NCBI RefSeq assembly: GCF_014270105.1 | Contig: NZ_JACNMF010000006.1 | Span: 62,001 to 126,000, forward strand | Direction of reading: 5' to 3' | DNA length: 64,000 nt | Source: Hyunsoonleella aquatilis | Lineage (GTDB): Bacteria; Bacteroidota; Bacteroidia; Flavobacteriales; Flavobacteriaceae | Part shown: positions 32,446 to 41,697 of the stretch, piece by piece | Numbering within the stretch: position 1 is the stretch's first letter | Layout of the letters: each line of letters starts with the position of its first letter | The notes under the pieces: model-generated | Told to the model about the DNA's origin: nothing | The model's database searches: none | The model's input: the letters and a program-made list of their open reading frames with translations, nothing else | Made by a program: the position numbers and the translations under genes

Positions 32446-34842
32446 CTAGTTTCCCGTGCGCCCTTTCTCTTCTGTGTTTCCAGTTTGATGTCTTTTAGCA
32501 TTAATGTTTTTATTGCCAAATTTGTAGCTCACAGATAGTTGAAACCATCTGCTGTCATAATAATATCTTGCTGTTTGAAATACGCCATTAACTCTACTTT
32601 CATTTCTTTCTACAGAACTTTTAAAAATATCATTTCCTCTCAAGGATATATTTAAATCCTTTTTCAACATTAAATATTGCAGGGATAAAGATAACGAACT
32701 GGCTGATTTCGTGTTAAAAACACCATTTACACCAGGAAAGCTATACCAAAAATAGACTCCTAATAGTAACGTTTTATCAGTATTCACATTAAAATCATTA
32801 TAGGTTGAAATGGTTGCATTTACTCCTTTTTGATCCTCTTGTTGCTCTTCTAAATTAAATTCTGATTTGGAATAATTTACATCGAAACTATTATTACTGC
32901 TCCACCATTTAATTTTATTGAATGTGTAGTTTTCTGAAAAGCCAATTCGATTTGTATTTATAAAATTTTCATTGGTAAAACGAATAATATTTGTAGAAGT
33001 ATCTGCTAATGGCACTTGTGAAAACAAATTATCTTCGTAGCTATAGTATAGTTTTGTTATGAAGTTTTTATGAGTATTTATTAATTCAAAATTATCTATG
33101 AAGGCTGGTTGTAAAAAAGCATTTCCTTCGATGGTTTGAAACGGGTTAACAAAATATAAATTTGGATTCAACTCAAAAAAACCTGGTCTATCAATACGCT
33201 TGCTATAATTAAATGAAAACATTGAGTTTTCTGTTGCGTTATATGACAAATAAAACGTTGGAAACAACTTTGTGTAATTATTTTTAACTGATGGATTTAA
33301 ATTAATGGATTTAGAATTTGTTTGAGTCGCTTCCATTCTTAACCCAAATTTCACACTCCACTTATCACTTAGATTTTTATTAGCAGAAATATACAATGCT
33401 TGAATGTTTTCTTTATACTGAAAATCATTTTCAGATAAGGGCAAATTTGTAACTGGAGCGTTAACCAATCCACTGTTAAAAAACAAAATATCATTTAATG
33501 AGTTTGTGTTTGATATTTTCCCTCCAAAACTTAAATCTATCCTGTCTAAAGGATATTCTATATCTAATTTAACAGATACATTTGTTACATCTTGTTTATT
33601 TGTGTTTGTGCCTCTATAAAATTGTTCTGAAAATGGGTTTTTTATAATTGAAACCCCATCATAGGTTTTGGTGTCTAGGTTTTTATATGCGAAGTAATCT
33701 AAATTAAAAATTATTTTTCGCCCTAAAGTATCTATGGCAACCTCATTGTTATAGTTTAAGGAATGAATTTCTGGTCTTAAATCCATTGTTCCGTCAGATT
33801 GGAGTGATCTTAAAGTTTCATTGGTATTGTAATCAAAAACAGGAGTAAAAGGAGCATCTGTTACACCAAAATTTGTGTTATTGTATAAATACTGGCCGCC
33901 CATTGCCCATTTAGAGGTGATTTGGTAATTTATATCTATTCTTCCATTGAGCCTCTTAATATCTGCTTTAAAAGGAGAAGACGTGTACCAAAGTCCATCC
34001 GGAAAATAGGCGTAATCGTCTTGTTCTTGATAATAAGTTCCGTTGTTATAATTAAATGACGTTGCTACACTAAACTTATTTTTGTTAAAATTAAAATTCC
34101 CTCCCAAAGATCCCGTAGAATAGCGCTGCTGTCTGTAAGCAGATTTTAACTGGGCATTCCACGAATCCTTCTTGGCTTGTTTTAAAATAATATTAACCAA
34201 CCCGCTATTGCCCAATGCTTCATATTTTGCCGGGGGCGTTGTAATAACTTCTATTCTTTTTATGTCCTCTGATGCTATTGATTTTAAAAATTCGGAAAGA
34301 TCTTCGTCTGATAATTGTACGATTTTATCGTTAACCATTACCTGAAGACTACTTTTCCCTATCATAGTAATTCTATTGTTTTGTACATGTATCGCCGGAG
34401 TAACCTTTAAAACTTCTAAAGCATCCCCCTGAGAAGCTTTTGATGAATTTTCAACATTAAAAACTAGGCGGTCTATTTTTTGTTGAATTAGCTTCTTTTT
34501 TGCTTCAACAACAACTTCACCCAATTCCCGAGAACTTTCAACACCTATAACACCCAAGTTAATAGGTTCCTCTGCTACAGTAATCTGCTTGGAATAAAGT
34601 ATTTGCCCAACATAGGTAACTTGCAAGGTGTAATTTCCTCGATTGGCATTGAATTTAAACATGCCCTTTTTGTCCGTTATAACACCCGTAACAATCGAAG
34701 ATTGATTAGTAAGTAACGTTATTTCAGCGAACTCTAAAGGTTGTTTGTTTTCATCTATTATTGTTCCTGAAACCTGGTTTTGAGCGCGCAATGAAATTAA
34801 GCCTAATAGGAATACTATGATAATTTTGATTAATACATTCAT
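32446..34842 (-). CDS. TonB-dependent outer-membrane beta-barrel receptor
   Basis: This 798-residue protein has a signal peptide (to about LRAQ, residue 20), a CarboxypepD_reg-like fold (about 22-100; SGTIIDENKQPLEFAEI), a plug-like segment (about 115-220; KKLIQQKIDRLVFNVENS...GLVNIILK) and a long outer-membrane barrel ending in YKFG. This is the 'outer membrane beta-barrel family' subtype without a SusD partner. The ligand is unknown. It is first in an operon with a LytS kinase and LytTR regulator, so uptake and signalling are probably linked. Confidence 0.88.
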   Translation of the reverse strand: MNVLIKIIIVFLLGLISLRAQNQVSGTIIDENKQPLEFAEITLLTNQSSIVTGVITDKKGMFKFNANRGNYTLQVTYVGQILYSKQITVAEEPINLGVIGVESSRELGEVVVEAKKKLIQQKIDRLVFNVENSSKASQGDALEVLKVTPAIHVQNNRITMIGKSSLQVMVNDKIVQLSDEDLSEFLKSIASEDIKRIEVITTPPAKYEALGNSGLVNIILKQAKKDSWNAQLKSAYRQQRYSTGSLGGNFNFNKNKFSVATSFNYNNGTYYQEQDDYAYFPDGLWYTSSPFKADIKRLNGRIDINYQITSKWAMGGQYLYNNTNFGVTDAPFTPVFDYNTNETLRSLQSDGTMDLRPEIHSLNYNNEVAIDTLGRKIIFNLDYFAYKNLDTKTYDGVSIIKNPFSEQFYRGTNTNKQDVTNVSVKLDIEYPLDRIDLSFGGKISNTNSLNDILFFNSGLVNAPVTNLPLSENDFQYKENIQALYISANKNLSDKWSVKFGLRMEATQTNSKSINLNPSVKNNYTKLFPTFYLSYNATENSMFSFNYSKRIDRPGFFELNPNLYFVNPFQTIEGNAFLQPAFIDNFELINTHKNFITKLYYSYEDNLFSQVPLADTSTNIIRFTNENFINTNRIGFSENYTFNKIKWWSSNNSFDVNYSKSEFNLEEQQEDQKGVNATISTYNDFNVNTDKTLLLGVYFWYSFPGVNGVFNTKSASSLSLSLQYLMLKKDLNISLRGNDIFKSSVERNESRVNGVFQTARYYYDSRWFQLSVSYKFGNKNINAKRHQTGNTEEKGRTGN

Positions 34843-34966
34843 AACTGCTCGTTATTGATTGATGGAATAAATTTATGCGCATAAGCTTGGTTTTGGAAAC
34901 AGTTTCTGACGAATCGGGGTTAAAACAGGTTAAAGACTGTTTTTTTGTTGATGAGTTTAAAAACTA

Positions 34967-35035
34967 ATGCGCCAAGTAGGTAATGTTGAAATTCCGCAAC
35001 AAGCGTTTATGGCCGTTTTGAAGTTGAACGATTAA
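34967..35035 (+). pseudogene. Duplicate of the lepA 3' end
   Basis: These 69 bases match 30390-30458 at 65 positions and encode the identical last 22 LepA residues and stop. All four differences are synonymous (GCA/GCG, GCG/GCC, CTG/TTG, AAT/AAC). The copy is therefore a displaced genuine lepA end rather than a random repeat. It marks the right border of the inserted receptor/signalling cassette. Confidence 0.9.
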
Positions 35036-35055
35036 TCTTTTTTGTATCTTTCTTT

Positions 35056-35706
35056 ATGTATATTGCTTGCATGGAGGGCCGACCAAAACACATCCTTATT
35101 TGCGAAGACCATCAAATTGTTGTTGATGGCCTGCTTTCTATTTTTGAAAACCAGCCTGATTATCAGGTTAAGGGCTATATTTCAGACGGAAATAAAGTCA
35201 TTCCTGAAGTAAAAAAGCATAATCCCGATGCTATTTTATTAGACCTAAATCTTCCCAATAAAAACGGTATTGATATTTTAAGGGAGCTCAAGATTTTGTT
35301 TCCAAAGTTAAAGGTGATTATACTCACCATGTACAATAAGGAAAGTATCGTAAAAAAAGTGCAACAGCTAAAAGCGGATGGATTTTTGCTGAAAAATTGT
35401 ACTTCTAATGACCTTTTAAATGCCTTTGATTCGGTTTTTGAAAATGGCAAATTTTACCTTGGGAAAGGGGTAAAAAAGACAATCGACGAAACCGATGGCT
35501 TCATTCAAAAAATAAATATCACCCGAAGGGAAAAGGAAATTATTGCAGAACTTATTGAAGGCCTAAATGTTCCCGAAATAGCAGAAAAGTTATTTATTAG
35601 TGCCTATACTGTAGAAACCCACAAAAAAAATATCTTCAAGAAATTAAATATCCATAATTCCATTGACCTTGTAAAACTTGTAAATGAAAAAAAGTTGCTT
35701 TCATAA
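35056..35706 (+). CDS. NarL/FixJ-type response regulator
   Basis: The receiver domain has the acidic pair in LICEDHQ and phospho-acceptor Asp63 in ILLDLNLPNKNG. The C-terminal LuxR helix-turn-helix (about 150-212) reads TRREKEIIAELIEGLNVPE...YTVETHKKNIFKKL. An alternative start at 35071 (MEGRPKHILI) would shorten it by five residues. The last 23 bases overlap the following kinase gene, so the two form a coupled two-component pair. Before the insertion, this gene lay about 20 bases after the lepA stop. Confidence 0.92.
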   Translation: MYIACMEGRPKHILICEDHQIVVDGLLSIFENQPDYQVKGYISDGNKVIPEVKKHNPDAILLDLNLPNKNGIDILRELKILFPKLKVIILTMYNKESIVKKVQQLKADGFLLKNCTSNDLLNAFDSVFENGKFYLGKGVKKTIDETDGFIQKINITRREKEIIAELIEGLNVPEIAEKLFISAYTVETHKKNIFKKLNIHNSIDLVKLVNEKKLLS

Positions 35707-37504
35707 CAGTATTCTTTTTTTCCTCATAGCTTGTTTAGGCTCTTGTCTCAGCACGCAAGCGCAGATGGATACCCTTGTGTTAGACTCAAACTTCAAGACC
35801 ATCAACCTAAAGCAGTTTTCGGTAATTAATCAAGACGAAAGTCATCAGAAACCAGACACTAGGAACTACTTTTATTTCAGTTTCAACAACACCTTCAACA
35901 CTATTGATTTCGTACTAAAAAATGAGACTGACGCGGATAGAACCGTCATGTTACAGTTGAGTTATGTGTACATTAAAGAAATAGTTTTGAGCAAAAATGA
36001 AAAAGGTGGTTTAATCCCGCTTTCTACGACCGGCATTGAGCACCCTATTTCCAGTAAGGCAGTTTCGCATAGGTTGTTTACGTTCCCCATTCGGCTCAAC
36101 CCAAAAGAAATAGGGGCTTACCAACTAAAATTGAAAAAAGAGGAAGGTAAACCATTGGCCACTTCGGTGTGCTTAAAAAGTGAAAACACCTTTGCAAAAC
36201 AAAATTTTAAGCAGCAGTTACTGATTGGGGGCTATTTTGGGGTGAGCCTCTTGTCCTTCGTTTTCAGTCTGTTTATCTTTTTCTTTCTAAGGAATAGTAT
36301 TTATGTCATTTATGCTGCCTATATAGTTTCTTTGGGCCTGTTTATCAGTGCCTACATTGGAGTATTTTCACAGGTGTTTTTAGATGAAAACAGTACCGTA
36401 AATAAATATGCCAATTATGTAGTATTTAGCGAAGTTTCCTTAATCCTTTTTGCATTGTTTTCGCAAAAAATATTGGAGACCAAAACTTATACACCCAAAT
36501 TAAAAAAAGGTATTGAGTTTTTTTTAGGTATCGTAATAGCATTAAGGCTATCGATACACTTTATTTTTACACATATTTTTGAAAATGCAGTTGCCGTATT
36601 TATGAAAATCTGGTATGGGTTTTTTATCATTCTCATCAGTATCATAATTGTGCAAATAACGGTGTATTACAGAAAGAACAATAAGCGCACATCCCTTTTT
36701 GCGCTCGCCTATATTTTTATGATTTTTGGAACATTTGCCAGCATTCTATACCACAGCTATGGTTTAATCGACACCTATTTTTACGATTTACCAGTGCTTT
36801 TTTACACTTCGTTTTTAGAAATACTATTCCTAACACTTACAGTGGTATTTATGGTGAAGGACATATATGACGAACGTAATGTGCTTTCTGAAAAAATAGT
36901 TATTGAGGAACGTAAAAACTTAACTGCGTTTATAAAAGGCGAGGACGAAGAAAGAAAGCGCATAGGCAAGGAATTGCACGATAACATAGGAAGCAAGCTT
37001 AGTGTTTTGAAACGTTTTGTTTCCGATAAGTTTAATGATGAAAAAGTTACCGAAACCATTGATGCCATTTGTAATGATGTTAGAAATTTATCCCATGAAA
37101 TTTCGCCATCGGATTTAAAAATCGTGGGGTTTAAAAATGCGGTGGAAGACCTTTCAAAAACACTTACAGATCAAACATCGCTACAAGTTAATTTTAACAG
37201 CTTTCAATTTCCAGAAACTTTAGACGAAGAAACCTCGATTCAATTATATAGAGTTATTCAAGAAGCATTTAATAATATTTTAAAGCATGCCAACGCAAAA
37301 CAAGTGGATGTACAACTTATGGGGCATGATGATAGCTCTACCATATCTATAGAAGACGATGGCAATGGTTTTGATTTAGCGAATACTAAAAATGGTTTGG
37401 GCTTAAAAAATATGCAATCTAGAATTCAACAAATAGGAGGTTCAATTTCTATCGATACTTCTCCACAAAAAGGCGCATCAATTCTTATTTCAATATCTAA
37501 ATAA
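35684..37504 (+). CDS. 7TMR-DISM-type sensor histidine kinase (HisKA_3)
   Basis: This 606-residue kinase has a signal peptide (to about STQAQ), a periplasmic beta-rich DISMED2-like domain (about 30-165), seven membrane helices (about 180-395), then HisKA_3 with His432 in ERKRIGKELHDNIGSKLS and an HATPase_c domain (N-box QEAFNNILKHANA, G-boxes DDGNGFD and GLGLKNM). This is the standard partner of NarL-type regulators. It overlaps the regulator gene by 23 bases. The extracellular domain probably binds a carbohydrate or other small ligand; no ligand can be named. Confidence 0.92.
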   Translation: MKKSCFHNSILFFLIACLGSCLSTQAQMDTLVLDSNFKTINLKQFSVINQDESHQKPDTRNYFYFSFNNTFNTIDFVLKNETDADRTVMLQLSYVYIKEIVLSKNEKGGLIPLSTTGIEHPISSKAVSHRLFTFPIRLNPKEIGAYQLKLKKEEGKPLATSVCLKSENTFAKQNFKQQLLIGGYFGVSLLSFVFSLFIFFFLRNSIYVIYAAYIVSLGLFISAYIGVFSQVFLDENSTVNKYANYVVFSEVSLILFALFSQKILETKTYTPKLKKGIEFFLGIVIALRLSIHFIFTHIFENAVAVFMKIWYGFFIILISIIIVQITVYYRKNNKRTSLFALAYIFMIFGTFASILYHSYGLIDTYFYDLPVLFYTSFLEILFLTLTVVFMVKDIYDERNVLSEKIVIEERKNLTAFIKGEDEERKRIGKELHDNIGSKLSVLKRFVSDKFNDEKVTETIDAICNDVRNLSHEISPSDLKIVGFKNAVEDLSKTLTDQTSLQVNFNSFQFPETLDEETSIQLYRVIQEAFNNILKHANAKQVDVQLMGHDDSSTISIEDDGNGFDLANTKNGLGLKNMQSRIQQIGGSISIDTSPQKGASILISISK

Positions 37505-37588
37505 TTTAAAAATCTACCTGAACTCTGGTATTGCGTCTGATGGTGGTTTTAGCCTAGTTTTACACTAATCAATTTAAAGCATACCCTA

Positions 37589-40042
37589 ATGAAAACACAA
37601 TTAGTAATTCTGATGGTGTTAGTTTGCCTTTTCAAACTAAACGCCCAAACCGACGGCTGGCACCTATTTACAAAGCCAAGCGAGATCAGCAAAATTATAC
37701 CAGACGACATTAACGCCAACGAGTTGCATATAGCTACCGACATAGGTTATATAAAATACAACACCAGTAGCAATATGGTCACCGATATGTTGAATTTGAC
37801 CAGTCAAGTTCCTGCAATAACCAATGTAAAAGATATTGCCCTGGATCCAACTAGCAACGATATAGCCATGACTATCAAAAATGGAATCGCCATTTATAAT
37901 GGGAGCACATTGTCTGTTTATACATACGACACCTCCGATTTAACCATTGGCGAAAGCACTTCGCAGTTTCGTTATTTAAAAGTGGCTTATGCCAAAGATG
38001 GTACTCTTTACATTTTTAAGGAAGATGCTTTTGGCTATCAAATTTTTGATAATAGTGTTTTTCAAAATGAAAACACAACTACGTTTAGACCTCAAGATGT
38101 TGTTGAAAACAGTGCCGGCACCAAAGCATTTTTTGCCACAAGCAGTAAAGGCCTTTGGGAACTGGATAAAGGCACAGATACTTGGACAAATTTTACGCCA
38201 TCAAACTCCGACGTAGTTTCAAACAACCTCACTTCGCTATTTATGAGTACCACCGATTTGCTATATATTGGCGGATATTCCGGTTTGAATACACTTAGCG
38301 ATTCCGGAGTGTGGAACACATATCAGGAAAATGATCCCGTAAATGCCTTTCCCTATAATATTTTCGATATTTCATTAAACGAAACATCAGGCGAACTGCT
38401 TTTACAAACCTCTCTAGCAAACTCATATTATTTTGGAATAACTTTGGCCAATTTAAGCACGTCTACATGGACAAATTACAGAGACAACGATGCCAACTGC
38501 CTTAATGAAAATGTTTTTACCGCAACAACTTTTGATGCGACTGGAAAAATCTATGTTGCGCCACAAATTTTTTCAAGTATCCCCGATATAGGTAAGTTGG
38601 TTGAGTTTACCCCTTCACCTGAAAATTGTTCTACTTTAAACATTAATTATTTAAATGCTCCAGTGGCCACCGGTTCTAATACGGTTGCGGATTTTTCAAT
38701 ACGTAAAAAACCCTCAGGGAACTTTGATATTGGATTTACCAGAACAAATGATGTTCATATTTCTGAAATTAATCCTACTACCTTTAATGGAACATTTTCG
38801 GCACCCTCAACATTAACGCCTTCTGCTGGTAACTTTACCTACAGCATAATTGGCGATAATAACTACTTTATAGTTGAAAACAATGCAGGTTGGGTGTTTA
38901 TTGATGAAAATAATACCTTGGTGCCCTATGCTCATGGCATATCTGATTACCTGGCGATAGTGACTAAAAAATCAACCGTCGCTGATTCGAACGACGGTTT
39001 CATTAATTTGATACACAAAGGTTTTGATGCTTCCTTTAATTATCGCGTTTATAAAACCCGTTGTAATACTGCAACAGGAACTTGTACCGCACCCGAGGAA
39101 ATATTTACGAATGATAGGGACCTTTCTAAGAACATAATTTTTGGTTCTTCTGAAAACTCCAGTACAAACAAAACACATGCTGTTGCCCTCAAAACCGATA
39201 ATTCTGGAAATTTAAAACGAACCCAAGAAAGCTGGGAACCGAACCAACCCGCCGTAAATAATTGGGATAGGATACATGATGTTTTTCCTCGTTTTGACCC
39301 CGTTGTATTTTCTTTTGTATTAGATGATTTGGTAACAATTGCATCGTTATTTGCACCAGCACAAGAAACCGATCTAGATATTAAAGAGGATGATAGTGAT
39401 GGAGGTGCATTTACTGAAACTAAAACCTTTGACAGCAACAATAATGGCAATAATGAAGATATTGAAACAGTTACAGAACTGGTTTTAACGGATGATGAAG
39501 CCACCAAATTTATTGCAGCTATTATTATAGGGCTCGAGCAATTTAATAGTGATCCCAGGTTTAATCATTTTGCGACAAAATATTTGTATTTGAAAAATAT
39601 CGATCCCATAACCAAAAGACTTAATTCGGAAGAACGTGATTTGACCGACACATCTTGGGACACCAGCAACCTCCCTGAAGACTTTTCAATTAGGAAAGCC
39701 GAAATAAAGCAGTACAGTAGTACGGAAGCATTTATGGTTTTGTTTACCAACTATGGGATGCTTATTAAAACCGCAATCGATATTTCAAACTTACTATTAG
39801 ATGTCAAGCAATACCAATCGAACATTAATCCTATTGTGCTTTTCCCAAATCCTGCATTGGACACCGTAAGTTTTTCGAATAAAAGTATTTTAAAAACCGA
39901 AATATTTGATCTAAATGGAAGAAAATTACTCAGCACAAATGGATACACCATCTCAGTAAAATCATTACCAAATGGATTATATGTAGCCAAAGGTGCTACC
40001 CAAGATAATAAGACAATTTCTCGAAAATTAATAAAAATATAA
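37589..40042 (+). CDS. T9SS-secreted propeller-like surface protein
   Basis: This 817-residue protein has a signal peptide (to about FKLNAQ, residue 20), repeated propeller-like units in the first half (for example GLWELDKGTDTWTNFTPSNSD and GGYSGLNTLSDSGVW) resembling two-component-regulator propeller repeats, an acidic middle (about 600-640) and a type IX sorting domain (from about 745; VLFPNPALDTVSFSNKS, ending SRKLIKI). It lies 84 bases after the NarL/7TM kinase pair on the same strand, so that system may control or sense it. Activity unknown. Confidence 0.82.
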   Translation: MKTQLVILMVLVCLFKLNAQTDGWHLFTKPSEISKIIPDDINANELHIATDIGYIKYNTSSNMVTDMLNLTSQVPAITNVKDIALDPTSNDIAMTIKNGIAIYNGSTLSVYTYDTSDLTIGESTSQFRYLKVAYAKDGTLYIFKEDAFGYQIFDNSVFQNENTTTFRPQDVVENSAGTKAFFATSSKGLWELDKGTDTWTNFTPSNSDVVSNNLTSLFMSTTDLLYIGGYSGLNTLSDSGVWNTYQENDPVNAFPYNIFDISLNETSGELLLQTSLANSYYFGITLANLSTSTWTNYRDNDANCLNENVFTATTFDATGKIYVAPQIFSSIPDIGKLVEFTPSPENCSTLNINYLNAPVATGSNTVADFSIRKKPSGNFDIGFTRTNDVHISEINPTTFNGTFSAPSTLTPSAGNFTYSIIGDNNYFIVENNAGWVFIDENNTLVPYAHGISDYLAIVTKKSTVADSNDGFINLIHKGFDASFNYRVYKTRCNTATGTCTAPEEIFTNDRDLSKNIIFGSSENSSTNKTHAVALKTDNSGNLKRTQESWEPNQPAVNNWDRIHDVFPRFDPVVFSFVLDDLVTIASLFAPAQETDLDIKEDDSDGGAFTETKTFDSNNNGNNEDIETVTELVLTDDEATKFIAAIIIGLEQFNSDPRFNHFATKYLYLKNIDPITKRLNSEERDLTDTSWDTSNLPEDFSIRKAEIKQYSSTEAFMVLFTNYGMLIKTAIDISNLLLDVKQYQSNINPIVLFPNPALDTVSFSNKSILKTEIFDLNGRKLLSTNGYTISVKSLPNGLYVAKGATQDNKTISRKLIKI

Positions 40043-40387
40043 ACAATGCTATTAATCAGCCCTTTTGGGGTAACCAACCAAATCAAGATGTATGTTTTAA
40101 ATTGATTTAACAGGTATCTTGAAAAAGGAGGTTTCAACTGAAGATGGAGCCTCCTTTACCTTAGATTATCTCAACTTTAGTATATGGAACGCTTGCTTTA
40201 CAAAACTCTGTGCCGTCAATTCAAGATAAAATATTATGACAACATTTCAACTTAATTTTACCATAAGACACTATAAACCAATATATTATTCGATTTTTTA
40301 TTGTATATTTAAACTGTCCATACCTCAACTTTCTGCTTTTTTCAATCTTCTTAAGTTAGAAACCGTAACCAATTCAAACTATATATT
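40043..40387. other. Intergenic gap with a terminator-like hairpin
   Basis: AAAGGAGG (40124-40131) and CCTCCTTT (40150-40157) can form an 8-bp stem with an 18-base loop, without a clear T run. The remainder is AT-rich and I see no gene. Confidence 0.4.
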
Positions 40388-41155
40388 ATGAAAACAAGAC
40401 ACCTTAACTTCGTTTGCATTTTACTGCTCTTTCTTCTTTCCAACAGCATGTTTTCCCAGGAGAACAACATGTTTAAATTGATTGCCGATGCCACAGAGCA
40501 TACATTTGAAATTGTTCCAACTGCCTTAGAGATTGCCGAAGATGCTCCTGAGGCATTAATGGGCATTTCAGATGATTTCAGGGAATCCTATGCCTTGGAG
40601 CCCCATGACCCCGACGGAGCCTATGTACTTGCTGCGACTATGATTGCCATCGGAGCAGGAATTGGATTTGGAGATAACCAATTTGGCGTAAACCAATTCC
40701 TCTATTGCCTTCATGCCGCGTATTTTATTCGACTCGCCACAATGGGTAAATCATTCCTTTACGGAGCCGTAGGTCTAGCCTTATTAGGCACAAGTACAGA
40801 CAACCTTACACGGACACTTTTGGAGCCTTCGTTGAGAGTACTGATGTTTTCGCCACTTACCATGTTTAGTCAGGTTTATCTCTTTTACGGCCTCATGTTC
40901 GCATATGCCTTTGGCACGGAAGACTTTGACAACGGGTTCAAGTATGATATTACATTGCTCACCGCAGCATTAGTGGTTGGTTTTGCTATTATTTTGAGCT
41001 CTACTTTAACTTTGAAAATTCAAACGCATCTTGTTTCACATACAAGACAGACTCAAGAGCCTGATGGCGGTGGTGCCAAATCAGAAATCAATAGAACTTG
41101 GGGTACTATTATGCAAAACAATCTCTTATTATTTGCCCTGCTTATAAATTTATAA
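40388..41155 (+). CDS. Orphan membrane protein with signal peptide
   Basis: This 255-residue protein has a leader (to about MFSQ, residue 21), an acidic soluble stretch (about 25-72) and four hydrophobic segments (near residues 78-95, 105-130, 150-178 and 190-212), then a basic linker and a final hydrophobic end. The segment DPDGAYVLAATMIAIGAGIGFGD is glycine-rich. I recognise no family. It is a single gene closed by a terminator. Confidence 0.55.
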   Translation: MKTRHLNFVCILLLFLLSNSMFSQENNMFKLIADATEHTFEIVPTALEIAEDAPEALMGISDDFRESYALEPHDPDGAYVLAATMIAIGAGIGFGDNQFGVNQFLYCLHAAYFIRLATMGKSFLYGAVGLALLGTSTDNLTRTLLEPSLRVLMFSPLTMFSQVYLFYGLMFAYAFGTEDFDNGFKYDITLLTAALVVGFAIILSSTLTLKIQTHLVSHTRQTQEPDGGGAKSEINRTWGTIMQNNLLLFALLINL

Positions 41156-41697
41156 GGTAACAAGTGGATATATAGAAAAGGAAATAAAAGCCCGAGCTTC
41201 TTGATTTGCGAGGGCTTTTTGTTTCGATATCTACTTTTATGACAAACAAGCCCGCTTTTCCATTTTATTTATGCATTTCCAAGAAATCGTCAAAATTCTT
41301 TAACAACTCCATCGGATTGGCATTTTTTTTTATTGAAAATTTCCTTTTCTTTTCAAAACACCTTTTTTTCCATAAAAATTTCGTAGCTCCAAAATTGTTA
41401 ATAATTAATTTTGTAAATTTAGAACTGAGACTTTTACATGAAAGTCTCATTTTTGTCAAAACCCCAAAAACACTATAAGTTTCAACTATTTTTTGTAGGT
41501 AGGCAATAGTCTTAAAATTAAAAATTGTTATTAACAATTTAACATTTGTTTAGACTGTATTCTATTATATGTCAAACAATTACAACGTTCTAAAATCATA
41601 TTCATAATTATTAAAAGTAGCATCGAGAAAAGGATGTCGCGTTGCTTAAATTCCTTTCTTTTGATGAGAATTAGACTAAAAACTGACACTAAACTTT
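41156..41697. other. Long AT-rich leader region before the glucan cluster
   Basis: This 542-bp gap holds a terminator (41186-41221) and then very AT-rich DNA with T tracts and an exact TAATTTTG -7-like box at 41406-41413. Short reading frames here look like chance. The promoter of the glgM-glgC-glgE-mak-glgB operon must lie in this gap. Confidence 0.5.
41186..41221 (+). terminator. Intrinsic terminator after the orphan membrane protein
   Basis: AAAAGCCC and GGGCTTTT form a stem around a GC-containing loop, followed by a short T run. Confidence 0.6.

Noticed and set aside
40124-40157. Firm terminator after the 817-residue T9SS gene
   Set aside because: The stem is only 8 bp with an 18-base loop and lacks a T run; it is noted only as a hairpin.
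41265-41537. 90-codon minus-strand and plus-strand frames in the glucan-cluster leader
   Set aside because: Composition is homopolymer-driven (Lys/Phe runs); no start signal, leader or family motif is visible.
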